Of a stretch of 64,000 nucleotides of DNA, positions 19,323-27,970 are shown piece by piece. The position numbers were made by a program, and so were the translations under genes. Source of the stretch: Streptomyces sp. NBC_01241 (GTDB taxonomy: Bacteria; Actinomycetota; Actinomycetes; Streptomycetales; Streptomycetaceae); assembly GCF_041435435.1 (NCBI RefSeq), contig NZ_CP108494.1, positions 3,258,501 through 3,322,500 of the forward strand, in the 5' to 3' direction. The notes beneath the pieces were generated by a model. The model was not told the origin of the DNA. It did no database searches and worked only from the letters and a program-made list of their open reading frames with translations. The first letter of the stretch is position 1, and each line of letters starts with the position of its first letter.

Positions 19323-20279
19323 ATGCGCATTGTGGTTCTGGCCGGCGGTATCGGTGGTGCTCGTTTTCTGCGTGGCCTCAAGCAGGCCGCGCCCGACGCG
19401 GACATCACGGTGATCGGCAATACCGGTGACGACATCCATCTGTTCGGGCTGAAGGTCTGCCCCGACCTCGACACCGTGATGTACACCCTCGGCGGTGGCA
19501 TCAACGAGGAGCAGGGCTGGGGGCGTACGGACGAGAGCTTCCACGTCAAGGAGGAGCTCGCGGCGTACGGCGTGGGGCCCGAGTGGTTCGGGCTCGGCGA
19601 CCGCGACTTCGCGACGCACATCGTCCGCACGCAGATGCTGGGCGCGGGCTATCCGCTGAGCGCCGTCACGGAGGCGCTCTGCGCGCGTTGGAAGCCAGGG
19701 GTCCGGTTGCTGCCGATGTCCGACGACCGGGTCGAGACGCATGTCGCGGTCGACTTGGACGGCGAGCGCAGAGCGATCCACTTCCAGGAGTACTGGGTGA
19801 AGCTGCGTGCCTCGGTCGAGGCGCAGGCGGTCGTGCCGGTCGGCGCCGAGCAGGCCAAGCCGGCGCCGGGCGTGCTGGAGGCCATCGCCGAGGCCGATGT
19901 CATCCTCTTCCCGCCGTCCAACCCCGTCGTGTCGGTGGGGACGATCCTCGCCGTGCCCGGGATCCGGGAGGCGATCGCCGAGGCCGGGGTGCCGGTCGTC
20001 GGCCTCTCCCCCATAGTCGGCGACGCGCCCGTGCGCGGGATGGCGGACAAGGTGCTCGCCGCGGTGGGCGTGGAGTCGACGGCGTCGGCCGTGGCCCGGC
20101 ACTACGGCTCCGGGCTGCTCGACGGGTGGCTCGTCGACACGGTGGACGCCGGGGCGGTCGACGAGGTGGAGGCAGCGGGCATCCGGTGCCGTTCCGTGCC
20201 GCTGATGATGACCGATGCCGACACGACGGCAGAGATGGCGCGGCAGGCGTTGGTGCTGGCCGAGGAGGTACGGGCGTGA
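19323..20279 (+). CDS. cofD: F420 biosynthesis: 2-phospho-L-lactate (or PEP) transferase CofD/FbiA
   Basis: This enzyme joins an activated phospholactate or phosphoenolpyruvate unit from its GDP-linked form to the deazaflavin FO, giving (dehydro-)F420-0. The 318-residue protein starts [19 protein letters not shown], the nucleotide-binding opening of the family, followed by [16 protein letters not shown], which carries the metal/substrate-binding acidic residues. Later blocks include [16 protein letters not shown] and [13 protein letters not shown]. It overlaps the next gene by four bases (GTGA), so cofD and cofE are translationally coupled. Confidence 0.95.
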   Translation: MRIVVLAGGIGGARFLRGLKQAAPDADITVIGNTGDDIHLFGLKVCPDLDTVMYTLGGGINEEQGWGRTDESFHVKEELAAYGVGPEWFGLGDRDFATHIVRTQMLGAGYPLSAVTEALCARWKPGVRLLPMSDDRVETHVAVDLDGERRAIHFQEYWVKLRASVEAQAVVPVGAEQAKPAPGVLEAIAEADVILFPPSNPVVSVGTILAVPGIREAIAEAGVPVVGLSPIVGDAPVRGMADKVLAAVGVESTASAVARHYGSGLLDGWLVDTVDAGAVDEVEAAGIRCRSVPLMMTDADTTAEMARQALVLAEEVRA

Positions 20280-21598
20280 GTGCCGAGGCCTCCGGTGAGG
20301 CGCCCTCGTACCGGGTCTGGGCGCTGCCCGGGATGCCCGAGGTGCGGGCCGGGGACGATCTGGCGAAACTGATCGCCGCCACCGGCCCGGGGCTGGTCGA
20401 CGGTGACGTCCTGCTGGTCACGTCGAAGATCGTCTCCAAGGCGGAGGGCCGGATCGTCGAGGCCACCGACCGGGAAGCGGCGATCGATGCCGAGACGGTA
20501 CGGGTGGTGGCCCGGCGCGGCACGCTGCGGATCGTCGAGAACCGGCAGGGCCTCGTCATGGCCGCGGCCGGGGTCGACGCCTCGAACACCCCTGCCGGAA
20601 CGGTGCTGTTGCTGCCCGAGGATCCGGACGCCTCGGCGCGTGCCATCCGGGACGGGCTGCGGGACACCCTCGGCGTCGAGGTCGGGGTCGTCGTCACGGA
20701 CACCTTCGGGCGGCCGTGGCGCAACGGGCTGACCGATGTCGCGATCGGGGCGGCCGGGGTCCTGGTGCTGGACGATCTGCGGGGCGGTACGGACGCGTAC
20801 GGCAATCCGCTGAGCGCAACCGTGGTCGCCACCGCCGATGAGCTGGCCTCGGCCGGTGATCTGGTCAAGGGCAAGGCTTCGGGGCTGCCGGTCGCGGTGG
20901 TGCGGGGGCTCGTCCATGTCGTGGACCCGACGGATGCCGCGGGCGGGGCCCGGGCGATGGTGCGGGTCGCTGCCGACGACATGTTCCGGCTCGGTACGTC
21001 CGAGGCGGTACGGGAGGCGGTGACCCTGCGGCGTACGGTGCGCGAGTTCACCGAGGATCCGGTGGACCCGGGAGCGGTGCGGCGGGCCGTGGCCGCGGCG
21101 GTGACGGCACCGGCGCCGCATCACACCACGCCGTGGCGGTTCGTGCTCCTGGAGTCCGAGGGGGCGCGGACCCGGCTGCTCGACGCGATGCGGGACGCGT
21201 GGATCGCGGATCTGCGCCGGGACGGCCGCGGCGAGGAGTCGATCGCGAAGCGGGTACGGCGGGGCGATGTACTGCGCCGGGCGCCGTATCTGGTGGTGCC
21301 GTGCCTGGTGATGGACGGCTCCCACACGTACGGGGACGAGCGGCGGGACACGGCGGAGCGCGAGATGTTCGTGGTCGCCGCGGGTGCCGGCATCCAGAAC
21401 TTCCTGGTGGCACTCGCGGGCGAACGGCTCGGCTCGGCGTGGGTGTCGTCGACGATGTTCTGCCGCGATGTGGTGCGGGAGGTGCTGGAACTGCCGGAGT
21501 CGTGGGACCCCTTGGGGGCGGTCGCGGTGGGGCATCCGGCGGTGGCGCCCGCGGCGCGGGCGGCGCGGGGTGCGGAGGAGTTCGTCGCGGTGCGGTGA
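20276..21598 (+). CDS. cofE: F420-0:gamma-glutamyl ligase with nitroreductase-like domain (CofE/FbiB)
   Basis: The first 240 residues are the GTP-dependent ligase that adds L-glutamates to F420-0 ([55 protein letters not shown]). From about residue 245 a nitroreductase-fold FMN domain follows ([18 protein letters not shown], then [14 protein letters not shown]). This fusion matches actinobacterial FbiB, whose C-terminal domain reduces dehydro-F420-0. Total 440 residues. GTG at 20276 overlaps the cofD stop by four bases and follows GAGGAGG at a good distance. The full two-domain form suggests the PEP-based actinobacterial F420 route. Confidence 0.94.
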   Translation: MSAEASGEAPSYRVWALPGMPEVRAGDDLAKLIAATGPGLVDGDVLLVTSKIVSKAEGRIVEATDREAAIDAETVRVVARRGTLRIVENRQGLVMAAAGVDASNTPAGTVLLLPEDPDASARAIRDGLRDTLGVEVGVVVTDTFGRPWRNGLTDVAIGAAGVLVLDDLRGGTDAYGNPLSATVVATADELASAGDLVKGKASGLPVAVVRGLVHVVDPTDAAGGARAMVRVAADDMFRLGTSEAVREAVTLRRTVREFTEDPVDPGAVRRAVAAAVTAPAPHHTTPWRFVLLESEGARTRLLDAMRDAWIADLRRDGRGEESIAKRVRRGDVLRRAPYLVVPCLVMDGSHTYGDERRDTAEREMFVVAAGAGIQNFLVALAGERLGSAWVSSTMFCRDVVREVLELPESWDPLGAVAVGHPAVAPAARAARGAEEFVAVR

Positions 21599-21623
21599 AG
21601 CGGGGCGGGGGTGCCTCCCCCCG

Positions 21624-22622
21624 CTACAGGCGGGCGATGTCGCCTCTGGTCATGCGTGGGGCTCGGCGGGGTGGGGTGCTGCCCGAGAGCAGGATGAGTC
21701 GGGTCGCCCGGTGGCGTTGGCCCTCGTAGGGGGTGAGGAGAGCCAGCATTTCCTCGTCGTCGGCGCCTCTGTTGCCCGCCAGGGCGTGGCCGACGATGCC
21801 GGGGAGATGGAGATCGCCGACCGTGACCGCGTCCGCCGCGCCGTTCGAGCGCTGAAGCGTCTCGGCCGAGGTCCAGGGGCCGATGCCGGGAATCAGTTCC
21901 AGCCGGGCCATGGCCTCGGGGAGTTCCATGGCGGCCGCCTCCTCCAGTCCGCGGGCCACCCGTACCGCGCGCAGGATCGTGGCGGAGCGCTTGGCGTCGA
22001 CGCCCGCGCGGTGCCATTCCCAGGACGGGATCAGTGACCAGGTGCGGGGGTCCGGCATGACGTGCAGGCCGAGGGCGGTGAACGCGGCATCGTCGGCGGG
22101 CCCGGGTGCCGGGGTGCCGTGGGTGCGGACCAGGTGGCGCCAGGCGCGGTATGCCTCGTCCGTGGTGACCTTCTGTTCGAGGATCGACGGGATCAGGGAC
22201 TCCATGACCAGGCCGGTGCGCAGCAGGCGCAGGCCGGGGCGGCTGTGCCGGGTCAGCGCGATCAGCCGGTGGCGCGGGCGGAAGGCGTCCGGGTCGTCCG
22301 TCGCGCCGAGCAGTGTCGGCAGCTGGTCCAGCAGCCAGGGCGCGCCCGGCCCCCAGGCCGCCGCCTCGATCCGGCCGCCCCGGGCCGTGAGCCGGAGGGT
22401 GCCGGGGCCCGCGGGCGTGCGGCCGGCCCGCCAGACCGTGCCGTCCCGGGTCATCCGGTAGGTGGGGTCGGCGGGGCCGCGGCGCAGCGGGCCGAGGACC
22501 AGGCGCAGGTCGAGCGGGCCGGGCGGGGTCCAGTCGCGGGTCAGCGCGTCCGTCGCCGGAGCCGCCGCCTGGTGCGGGACGCCCGCGCGAGGGGCGCTGC
22601 GGGGTGCGAATCGTCCTGCCAC
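21624..22622 (-). CDS. DNA-3-methyladenine glycosylase family protein (HhH-GPD)
   Basis: A 332-residue AlkA-like base-excision enzyme. The helix-hairpin-helix is LELIPGIGPWTSAETL, and the catalytic aspartate is in VTVGDLHLPG about 25 residues later. The upstream SLIPSILEQKVTTDEAYRAW is the substrate-pocket helix. The N-terminal 100 residues resemble the AlkA antiparallel domain. GTG at 22622 has GAGGA eight bases upstream and was preferred to a far-upstream in-frame start. It converges with cofE, leaving 25 bases between stops. It would remove alkylated bases from DNA. Confidence 0.87.
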   Translation of the reverse strand: MAGRFAPRSAPRAGVPHQAAAPATDALTRDWTPPGPLDLRLVLGPLRRGPADPTYRMTRDGTVWRAGRTPAGPGTLRLTARGGRIEAAAWGPGAPWLLDQLPTLLGATDDPDAFRPRHRLIALTRHSRPGLRLLRTGLVMESLIPSILEQKVTTDEAYRAWRHLVRTHGTPAPGPADDAAFTALGLHVMPDPRTWSLIPSWEWHRAGVDAKRSATILRAVRVARGLEEAAAMELPEAMARLELIPGIGPWTSAETLQRSNGAADAVTVGDLHLPGIVGHALAGNRGADDEEMLALLTPYEGQRHRATRLILLSGSTPPRRAPRMTRGDIARL

Positions 22623-22862
22623 GATGAGGTCCTCGGTCGTCGGGGGTGCCTGTCGAGGGTAACGACCTCGCCCACGATTGTCAGCGGCGTCGCGGTGTCC
22701 GGGGCCTCCGCCTCCGGCGTTGTCGTCGGTCGCCGACGCTCCGCGTCGACTCCCTCCCCCGCCTTGGATTCGAAGGCCCCAGACACCGCTCCTTCTCCCA
22801 CTGCCCATCGTGGGCGAGGTGGTAAGCGCAGTGGCGGGTGCCCGGGTGACCGGTTGTTCGTC

Positions 22863-23954
22863 CTACTCGTCGGACGAGAAGCGCACCGACGCGTCCGGCA
22901 GGATCGCCCCGCACCAGACACGGACGCCGGCGCGCAGTTCGTTGTCGGCGCCGACTCGCGCCCCGTCCCCGATGACCGCTCCCTCGATCACCGTACGCCT
23001 GCCGATCCTGGCACCGGCTCCGACCAGCGAGTCCGTGATCACGGCGCCCGGTTCGACGACCGCGCCGGCCAGTACCGCGGATCCGTCGATCCGGGCGCCC
23101 TCGCCGATCCGGGCGCCCTCGCCGATGACCGTACCGCCGGTGAGTTTGGCGTCGGCGGCCACCGAGGCCGTCGGCAGGACGAGCCGGTCGCCGCACCGGC
23201 CGGGGACGGCCGGGGACGGGGCGTGGCCCAGGACCAGGTCGGCGGAGCCGCGCACGAAGGCCTGCGGGGTACCGAGGTCCAGCCAGTACGTGGAGTCGAC
23301 CATGCCCTGGAGGTGTGCGCCGGAGGCAAGCAGTCCGGGGAAGGTCTCGCGCTCGACGGAGACCGGGCGGCCGGCCGGAATGGTGTCGATGACCGACCGG
23401 CGGAAGATGTACGCCCCCGCGTTGATCTGGTCGGTGACGATCTCCTCGGGCGTCTCGGGCTTCTCCAGGAACGCGGTGACCCTGCCGGTGCCGTCCGTCG
23501 GCACGAGACCGAAGGCGCGCGGGTCCTCGACCCGGGTGAGATGGAGGGAGACATCCGCTCCGGAAGCGGTGTGCGAGGCGGCCAGCGCCCGGATGTCGAG
23601 GCCGGTGAGGATGTCGCCGTTGAAGACGAGCACCGGTTCGTCGGGGCCCGAGGCGAGCCGGGACGCAACGTTGCGTATCGCGCCGCCGGTACCGAGCGGT
23701 TCGCGTTCGGTGACGTACTCGATGTGGAGACCGAGCGACGAACCGTCCCCGAAGTACGGTTCGAAGACCTCCGCCAGATACGACGTCGCGAGCACGATGT
23801 GCTCGACCCCGGCGGCCCGGGCCCGTGCCAGCTGGTGTGTGAGGAACGGGACGCCCGCTGCCGGAACCATGGGCTTCGGGGTGTGCACCGTGAGCGGGCG
23901 CAACCTGGTTCCCTTGCCGCCGACCAGGAGGATCGCTTCTCTTGCCTCTGTCAC
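22863..23954 (-). CDS. NDP-sugar transferase, mannose-1-phosphate guanylyltransferase type
   Basis: A 363-residue nucleotidyltransferase with the signature LLVGGKGTRLRPLT at residues 9-22 and the lysine-containing TPKPMVPAAGVPFL after it. The metal-binding loop is VLVFNGDIL near residue 110, with EKPETPEE and INAGAYIF further on. From about residue 255 a left-handed beta-helix of hexapeptide repeats follows (GGTVIGEGARIGEGARIDGS and similar). In mycobacteria the equivalent gene near fbiA/fbiB (Rv3264c) makes GDP-mannose. The alternative is a glucose-1-phosphate enzyme; the mannose cluster 12 kb to the left favours GDP-mannose. Confidence 0.85.
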   Translation of the reverse strand: MTEAREAILLVGGKGTRLRPLTVHTPKPMVPAAGVPFLTHQLARARAAGVEHIVLATSYLAEVFEPYFGDGSSLGLHIEYVTEREPLGTGGAIRNVASRLASGPDEPVLVFNGDILTGLDIRALAASHTASGADVSLHLTRVEDPRAFGLVPTDGTGRVTAFLEKPETPEEIVTDQINAGAYIFRRSVIDTIPAGRPVSVERETFPGLLASGAHLQGMVDSTYWLDLGTPQAFVRGSADLVLGHAPSPAVPGRCGDRLVLPTASVAADAKLTGGTVIGEGARIGEGARIDGSAVLAGAVVEPGAVITDSLVGAGARIGRRTVIEGAVIGDGARVGADNELRAGVRVWCGAILPDASVRFSSDE

Positions 23955-24033
23955 AGCGCTGACTCTGCTTCCTGATGGGGCCTGGTCCGGTTTCGGCTGG
24001 CCAGTGTATGCAGACCGGTTCGGTCGTCCCCGG

Positions 24034-25437
24034 TCAGCGGCCCTGCAGCTGGGCCGAGGTGGTCCGGGCCGAGCCGAGCTTCTTGTAAAGACGCGTTCCG
24101 GGGCATTCGGTTGCGAAACCGTCCCGGTGGCCGGAGATGACGTTGAGTTCGGCCTTCGTCCCCTTCTTGAACTTGTTCCCGCCGCCGGAGACGAGCGTGA
24201 CCTTGCCCCGCGGGTCGGCTCCGAACAGGCCGAGCTTCCAGGCGGTGAGCTTCGCGACGGCGTTCACCGCTGCGGCGGGCGGGTTGGAGCTCGTGAAGGT
24301 GCCGAGCACGGCGATGCCCATGCTGTTGGTGTTGAATCCGAGCGTGTGTGCTCCGAGAACGGGTTTCGTCACGCCTCCTGCCCGCCCTTCGTAGATGTTT
24401 CCGCACTTGTCGATGGCGAAGTTGTAGCCGATGTCGCGCCAGCCGCTGCTCTTGACGTGGTAGCGGTAGATGCCGCGCAGGACCGCGGGCGCCTGGGAGC
24501 ACGTGTAGCTGTTGCCCGTGGCGCTGTGGTGGATGAACGCGGCCTTGACGCTCTTGGTGTACACGAAGGCACGCTCCCGGAGCTTCTCGTCGGCGCCCCA
24601 GCCCTTGCGGGTGATGATGCGCGGGCGGGGCCCGATGTACGGCTGGGCGCCGGGCGCGAGTCCGGCCTCCGCCTCGCTGAGGGTCTCGGTCTCCTGCTTG
24701 CTCAGGGCGGGGAGCACGCTCGGTTCGTGCGGCGCGGTGCGCCCGTCGTCGGGGATGTCGGCGGTGCCCCAGGCGTCTGCGGTGTCTCCGCTGTCGCCGG
24801 CGTTCCCGGTGTCTGCCTCGGCGCCCGCTGCCGGTAGCTGCTGCGGGTCCTTTCCGGGGTCAACGAGTTCGAGGCGCAGGCCGGCGGGCAGCGGTACCGC
24901 GGGGGAAGTGCGGTCCTGCGGGTCGGAGGCCTCCGGGCGCACGCGGACGGCGACACCGTCCGATTCACCGACCCAGAGCGGGGCGGTGGAGCCGCGGACG
25001 GTGCCGGACTCGCGCTCGGCGGTCCCGGGGTCGGCGGCGTGCTCGGCGTTGTGCGTCTCCAGGTCCTGCCAGTCCGACCAGCGGGTGGTGCCGAGGGCAC
25101 GGGTACGGACCTGGACGGTGCCGTGGAGCTCGGTGTCGATGTCGTTCCAGACGACGCCGGCCAGGGAGAACGGGCGGACCTCGCGTTCGGGCAGCCCTTG
25201 CTCGGCGGCCTCGGTGGTCCGGGTGGGTTCGTCGGTGCCCCGGCCGGGCGCATCCGGCAGGGACGACATCGGCAGGGACTGCGTCGAGCCCGGCACGTCG
25301 GAGGGCTCGACGGACTCGGCGGGGGCGGTGGAGGTGTCGGCGCCCGCGGGCACGGCCGACGGAAGTACGAGAACCGCCGCACAGGTGACACCGATCGAGG
25401 ATGCAATGAAGGCACGCATACGAACGATCCTGTTCAT
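24034..25437 (-). CDS. Secreted N-acetylmuramoyl-L-alanine amidase (PGRP type)
   Basis: A 467-residue secreted peptidoglycan hydrolase. The N-terminus is a signal peptide (MRAFIASSIGVTCAAVLVLP), followed by about 250 residues of a beta-rich, Pro/Thr-rich region. A C-terminal peptidoglycan-recognition domain comes after it: GWGADEKLR, zinc-binding AAFIHHSATGN, RDIGYNFAIDKCGNIYEGR, and SGHRDGFATECPG, in which the second zinc His and Cys lie. It cleaves the amide bond between N-acetylmuramic acid and L-Ala. The start at 25437 (MNRIVRM) is supported by GGAG upstream; MRAF at 25419 is possible. It is divergent from the TIGR03089 gene. Confidence 0.92.
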   Translation of the reverse strand: MNRIVRMRAFIASSIGVTCAAVLVLPSAVPAGADTSTAPAESVEPSDVPGSTQSLPMSSLPDAPGRGTDEPTRTTEAAEQGLPEREVRPFSLAGVVWNDIDTELHGTVQVRTRALGTTRWSDWQDLETHNAEHAADPGTAERESGTVRGSTAPLWVGESDGVAVRVRPEASDPQDRTSPAVPLPAGLRLELVDPGKDPQQLPAAGAEADTGNAGDSGDTADAWGTADIPDDGRTAPHEPSVLPALSKQETETLSEAEAGLAPGAQPYIGPRPRIITRKGWGADEKLRERAFVYTKSVKAAFIHHSATGNSYTCSQAPAVLRGIYRYHVKSSGWRDIGYNFAIDKCGNIYEGRAGGVTKPVLGAHTLGFNTNSMGIAVLGTFTSSNPPAAAVNAVAKLTAWKLGLFGADPRGKVTLVSGGGNKFKKGTKAELNVISGHRDGFATECPGTRLYKKLGSARTTSAQLQGR

Positions 25438-25556
25438 ATACTGACAACTCCGGCTACCCGGGTATCTCCGCGCAATTGACGGCCCGTTTGTCCAACCGGT
25501 GTACCCCGCGCCCGTCCGCCCCACCCGGTCCGGCGCCGCCGCGTACCCTTGCGCGG

Positions 25557-26309
25557 ATGAACGCCACCGACCGCACCCCCGCCGACCTGCTGCGTTCCGC
25601 GCTCGCCACGGACCCGGCCCGCCCCTTGGTCACTTTCTACGACGACGCCACCGGAGAACGCGTCGAACTGTCGGTGGCCACCTTCGCCAATTGGGTGGCC
25701 AAGACCGCCAACCTCCTCCAGGGCGACCTCGCCGCGGAACCCGGTGACCGGCTCGCCCTTCTGCTGCCCGCGCACTGGCAGTCCGCGGTGTGGCTGCTCG
25801 CCTGCTCCTCGGTCGGCGTGATCGCCGATGTGCAGGGCGACCCGGCCGGCGCCGACCTCGTCGTCAGCGGTCCGGACACGCTGGAGGCCGCGCGCGCCTG
25901 CCGCGGCGAGCGGGTCGCGCTGGCGCTGCGCCCGCTCGGCGGCAGGTTCCCGCAGACGCCCGAGGGTTTCGGGGACTACGCGGTCGAGGTGCCGAGCCAG
26001 GGCGACCGGTTCGCCCCGTTCGCCCCGGTCGACCCGGACGCTCCCGCGCTCGCGGTGGGCGGCGCCGAGCTGACCGCGGCGCAACTGGTGGCGCGGGCCC
26101 GCGAGGATGCGGCCGCCCTCGGCCTGACCACCGGGTCGCGGCTGCTGACGGGACGTACGTACGACACCTGGGAAGGCCTGAGCGCGGGGCTGTTCGCGCC
26201 GCTGGCCGCCGGGGCTTCCGTGGTCCTGTGCCGGCACCTGGGACAGCTGGACGAGGGCGGTCTCGCCAAGCGCATCGAGAGTGAACGGGTCACCAACAGC
26301 ACGGTGTGA
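25557..26309 (+). CDS. TIGR03089 family protein
   Basis: A 250-residue protein that resembles the N-terminal part of AMP-binding (acyl-CoA synthetase) enzymes (LVTFYDDATGERVELSVATF, then LAAEPGDRLALLLPAHWQ). It lacks the rest of the catalytic domain, as is usual for TIGR03089. Its function is unknown. No Shine-Dalgarno sequence precedes the ATG, but TACCCT at 25544-25549 would place transcription start at or next to the ATG, so the mRNA is probably leaderless. In this block it sits between the amidase and the LCP genes. Confidence 0.85.
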   Translation: MNATDRTPADLLRSALATDPARPLVTFYDDATGERVELSVATFANWVAKTANLLQGDLAAEPGDRLALLLPAHWQSAVWLLACSSVGVIADVQGDPAGADLVVSGPDTLEAARACRGERVALALRPLGGRFPQTPEGFGDYAVEVPSQGDRFAPFAPVDPDAPALAVGGAELTAAQLVARAREDAAALGLTTGSRLLTGRTYDTWEGLSAGLFAPLAAGASVVLCRHLGQLDEGGLAKRIESERVTNSTV

Positions 26310-26490
26310 CAAGCGCCCTGATGATCGCCCGTCCGGCCCACAGCGGGCCGAGTCCTCGGGGCTGCGCGTCAACTCCGGTACATCATCGGCGGTACAGACC
26401 ACTCGGGACACAACCAAGCGTGAGGTTCAGCCGTCTACTCCTGCGACCGGCGGCCCAGCGCGCCGCCGAACGTGAAGGATGGACGCAGAC

Positions 26491-27747
26491 GTGAGCGAAA
26501 GCGCCGGACCGCCGGACAGCTCCGACGACTCGGCCGCGGACCGGCGCGCGTCGCAGGCCGGGGCCGGCTCCGACGCCGGCCCGGAGCCCCTCGCCGGACA
26601 CAGGCACCACTGGCTTCGCTGGACCGCGCTCGGCGTCTCGCTGGTCGTCCTGGTCGCGGCGGGCGGCGGCTGGTGGCTGTACCGGAAGCTCGACGGCAAC
26701 ATCAGGACGGACACGTCCGCGGCGGCCGAACTCAAGGCGTACGAGCGGGAGCGGCCCGCCACCGTGGTGCGCGACGCGGAGAACATCCTGCTCATCGGCT
26801 CCGACAGCCGGGCCGGCGACAACCGCGAGTACGGGCGTGACGACGGCGGCAGCCAGCGCTCCGACACCACGATCCTGCTGCACCTCGCCGCGGACCGGAA
26901 GAGCGTCACCGCGATGTCCCTGCCGCGCGATCTGATGGTGCAGATCCCGGTCTGCCACACAGCGGACGGCAAGGCCACGAAGAAACAATTCGCCCAGTTC
27001 AACTGGGCCTTCGAGTTCGGTGGTACCGCCTGCACGGTCCGTACGGTCGAGAAGCTGACCGGCGTCCGGATCGACCACCAGATGGTCGTCGACTTCAACG
27101 GCTTCAAGGACATGGTCGACGCCGTGGACGGTGTCGAGGTCTGCCTCAAGAAGCCGGTCGACGACCCCGACGCCCATCTGAAGCTCCCCGCCGGGCGCCA
27201 GAAGCTCGACGGCGAGCAGGCACTGGGGTACGTACGGGCCCGCAAGTCCATCGGCAACGGCAGCGACACCGAACGGATGGACCGCCAGCAGCAGTTCCTG
27301 GGCGCGCTGGTCAACAAGGTGCAGAGCAACGGCGTGCTGCTCAACCCGACCCGTCTCTACCCGGTGCTGGACGCGGCCACCAAGGCGCTGACCACGGACC
27401 CGGGTCTGGACACCCTCAAGGACATGTACGAGCTGGTGCGCGGTCTGCGCGAGGTACCGACCGACAAGGTGCAGTTCCTGACCGTGCCCCGGCGGCCGTA
27501 CGCCGCTGACCCGAACCGGGACGAGCTCGTCCAGCCCGACGCGGACCGGCTCTTCAAGCAGCTGCGCGAGGACGCCCCGGTCGCCGTCGTTCCCGCGGAC
27601 CGGCCCAAGAACGACAAGGGCGGTGCGGATGACAACGGGAAGAACAACGGGAAAGACAATGCCCCGGATACACCGGGCGCCGCGGGCCCGAGTCCCACAC
27701 CGACCTATTCGGGCAACAACGCGGCGGCGGACCTGTGTAAGCAGTAA
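26491..27747 (+). CDS. LCP (LytR-CpsA-Psr) family protein 1
   Basis: LCP enzymes transfer lipid-linked glycopolymers onto peptidoglycan outside the membrane. This 418-residue copy has an N-terminal cytoplasmic tail, one transmembrane helix near residue 45-68 (ALGVSLVVLVAAGGGWW), and the LCP domain with ILLIGSDSRAGD, SDTTILLHL, MSLPRDLMV, IDHQMVVDFNGF and ALGYVRARKS. The Arg/Asp residues in these blocks bind the pyrophosphate and metal. It ends in a low-complexity Asp/Asn/Pro tail with no LytR_C domain. GTG 26491 has AAGGA 11 bases upstream; an ATG at 26479 is the alternative. Confidence 0.92.
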   Translation: MSESAGPPDSSDDSAADRRASQAGAGSDAGPEPLAGHRHHWLRWTALGVSLVVLVAAGGGWWLYRKLDGNIRTDTSAAAELKAYERERPATVVRDAENILLIGSDSRAGDNREYGRDDGGSQRSDTTILLHLAADRKSVTAMSLPRDLMVQIPVCHTADGKATKKQFAQFNWAFEFGGTACTVRTVEKLTGVRIDHQMVVDFNGFKDMVDAVDGVEVCLKKPVDDPDAHLKLPAGRQKLDGEQALGYVRARKSIGNGSDTERMDRQQQFLGALVNKVQSNGVLLNPTRLYPVLDAATKALTTDPGLDTLKDMYELVRGLREVPTDKVQFLTVPRRPYAADPNRDELVQPDADRLFKQLREDAPVAVVPADRPKNDKGGADDNGKNNGKDNAPDTPGAAGPSPTPTYSGNNAAADLCKQ

Positions 27748-27970
27748 AGCAATTCCCAAGCCGAAGCCGGTGATCGGCGTGTAATGAGCAGAATGACCAG
27801 TTGTAAAGACCGTGGAATTTGTCACGCTCGTCGCTCGACGCCGAACTGGGCCGATAGTGTGACGCGATCCGGCGCTGTCGGCCGACAGGCCGCGCACTTC
27901 TGGAGCGAAAGATCGAGCGCCTGATCGGGGGAGGCGCCTCGCGTGGCACCGACGGAGGACTCAAGCAACC

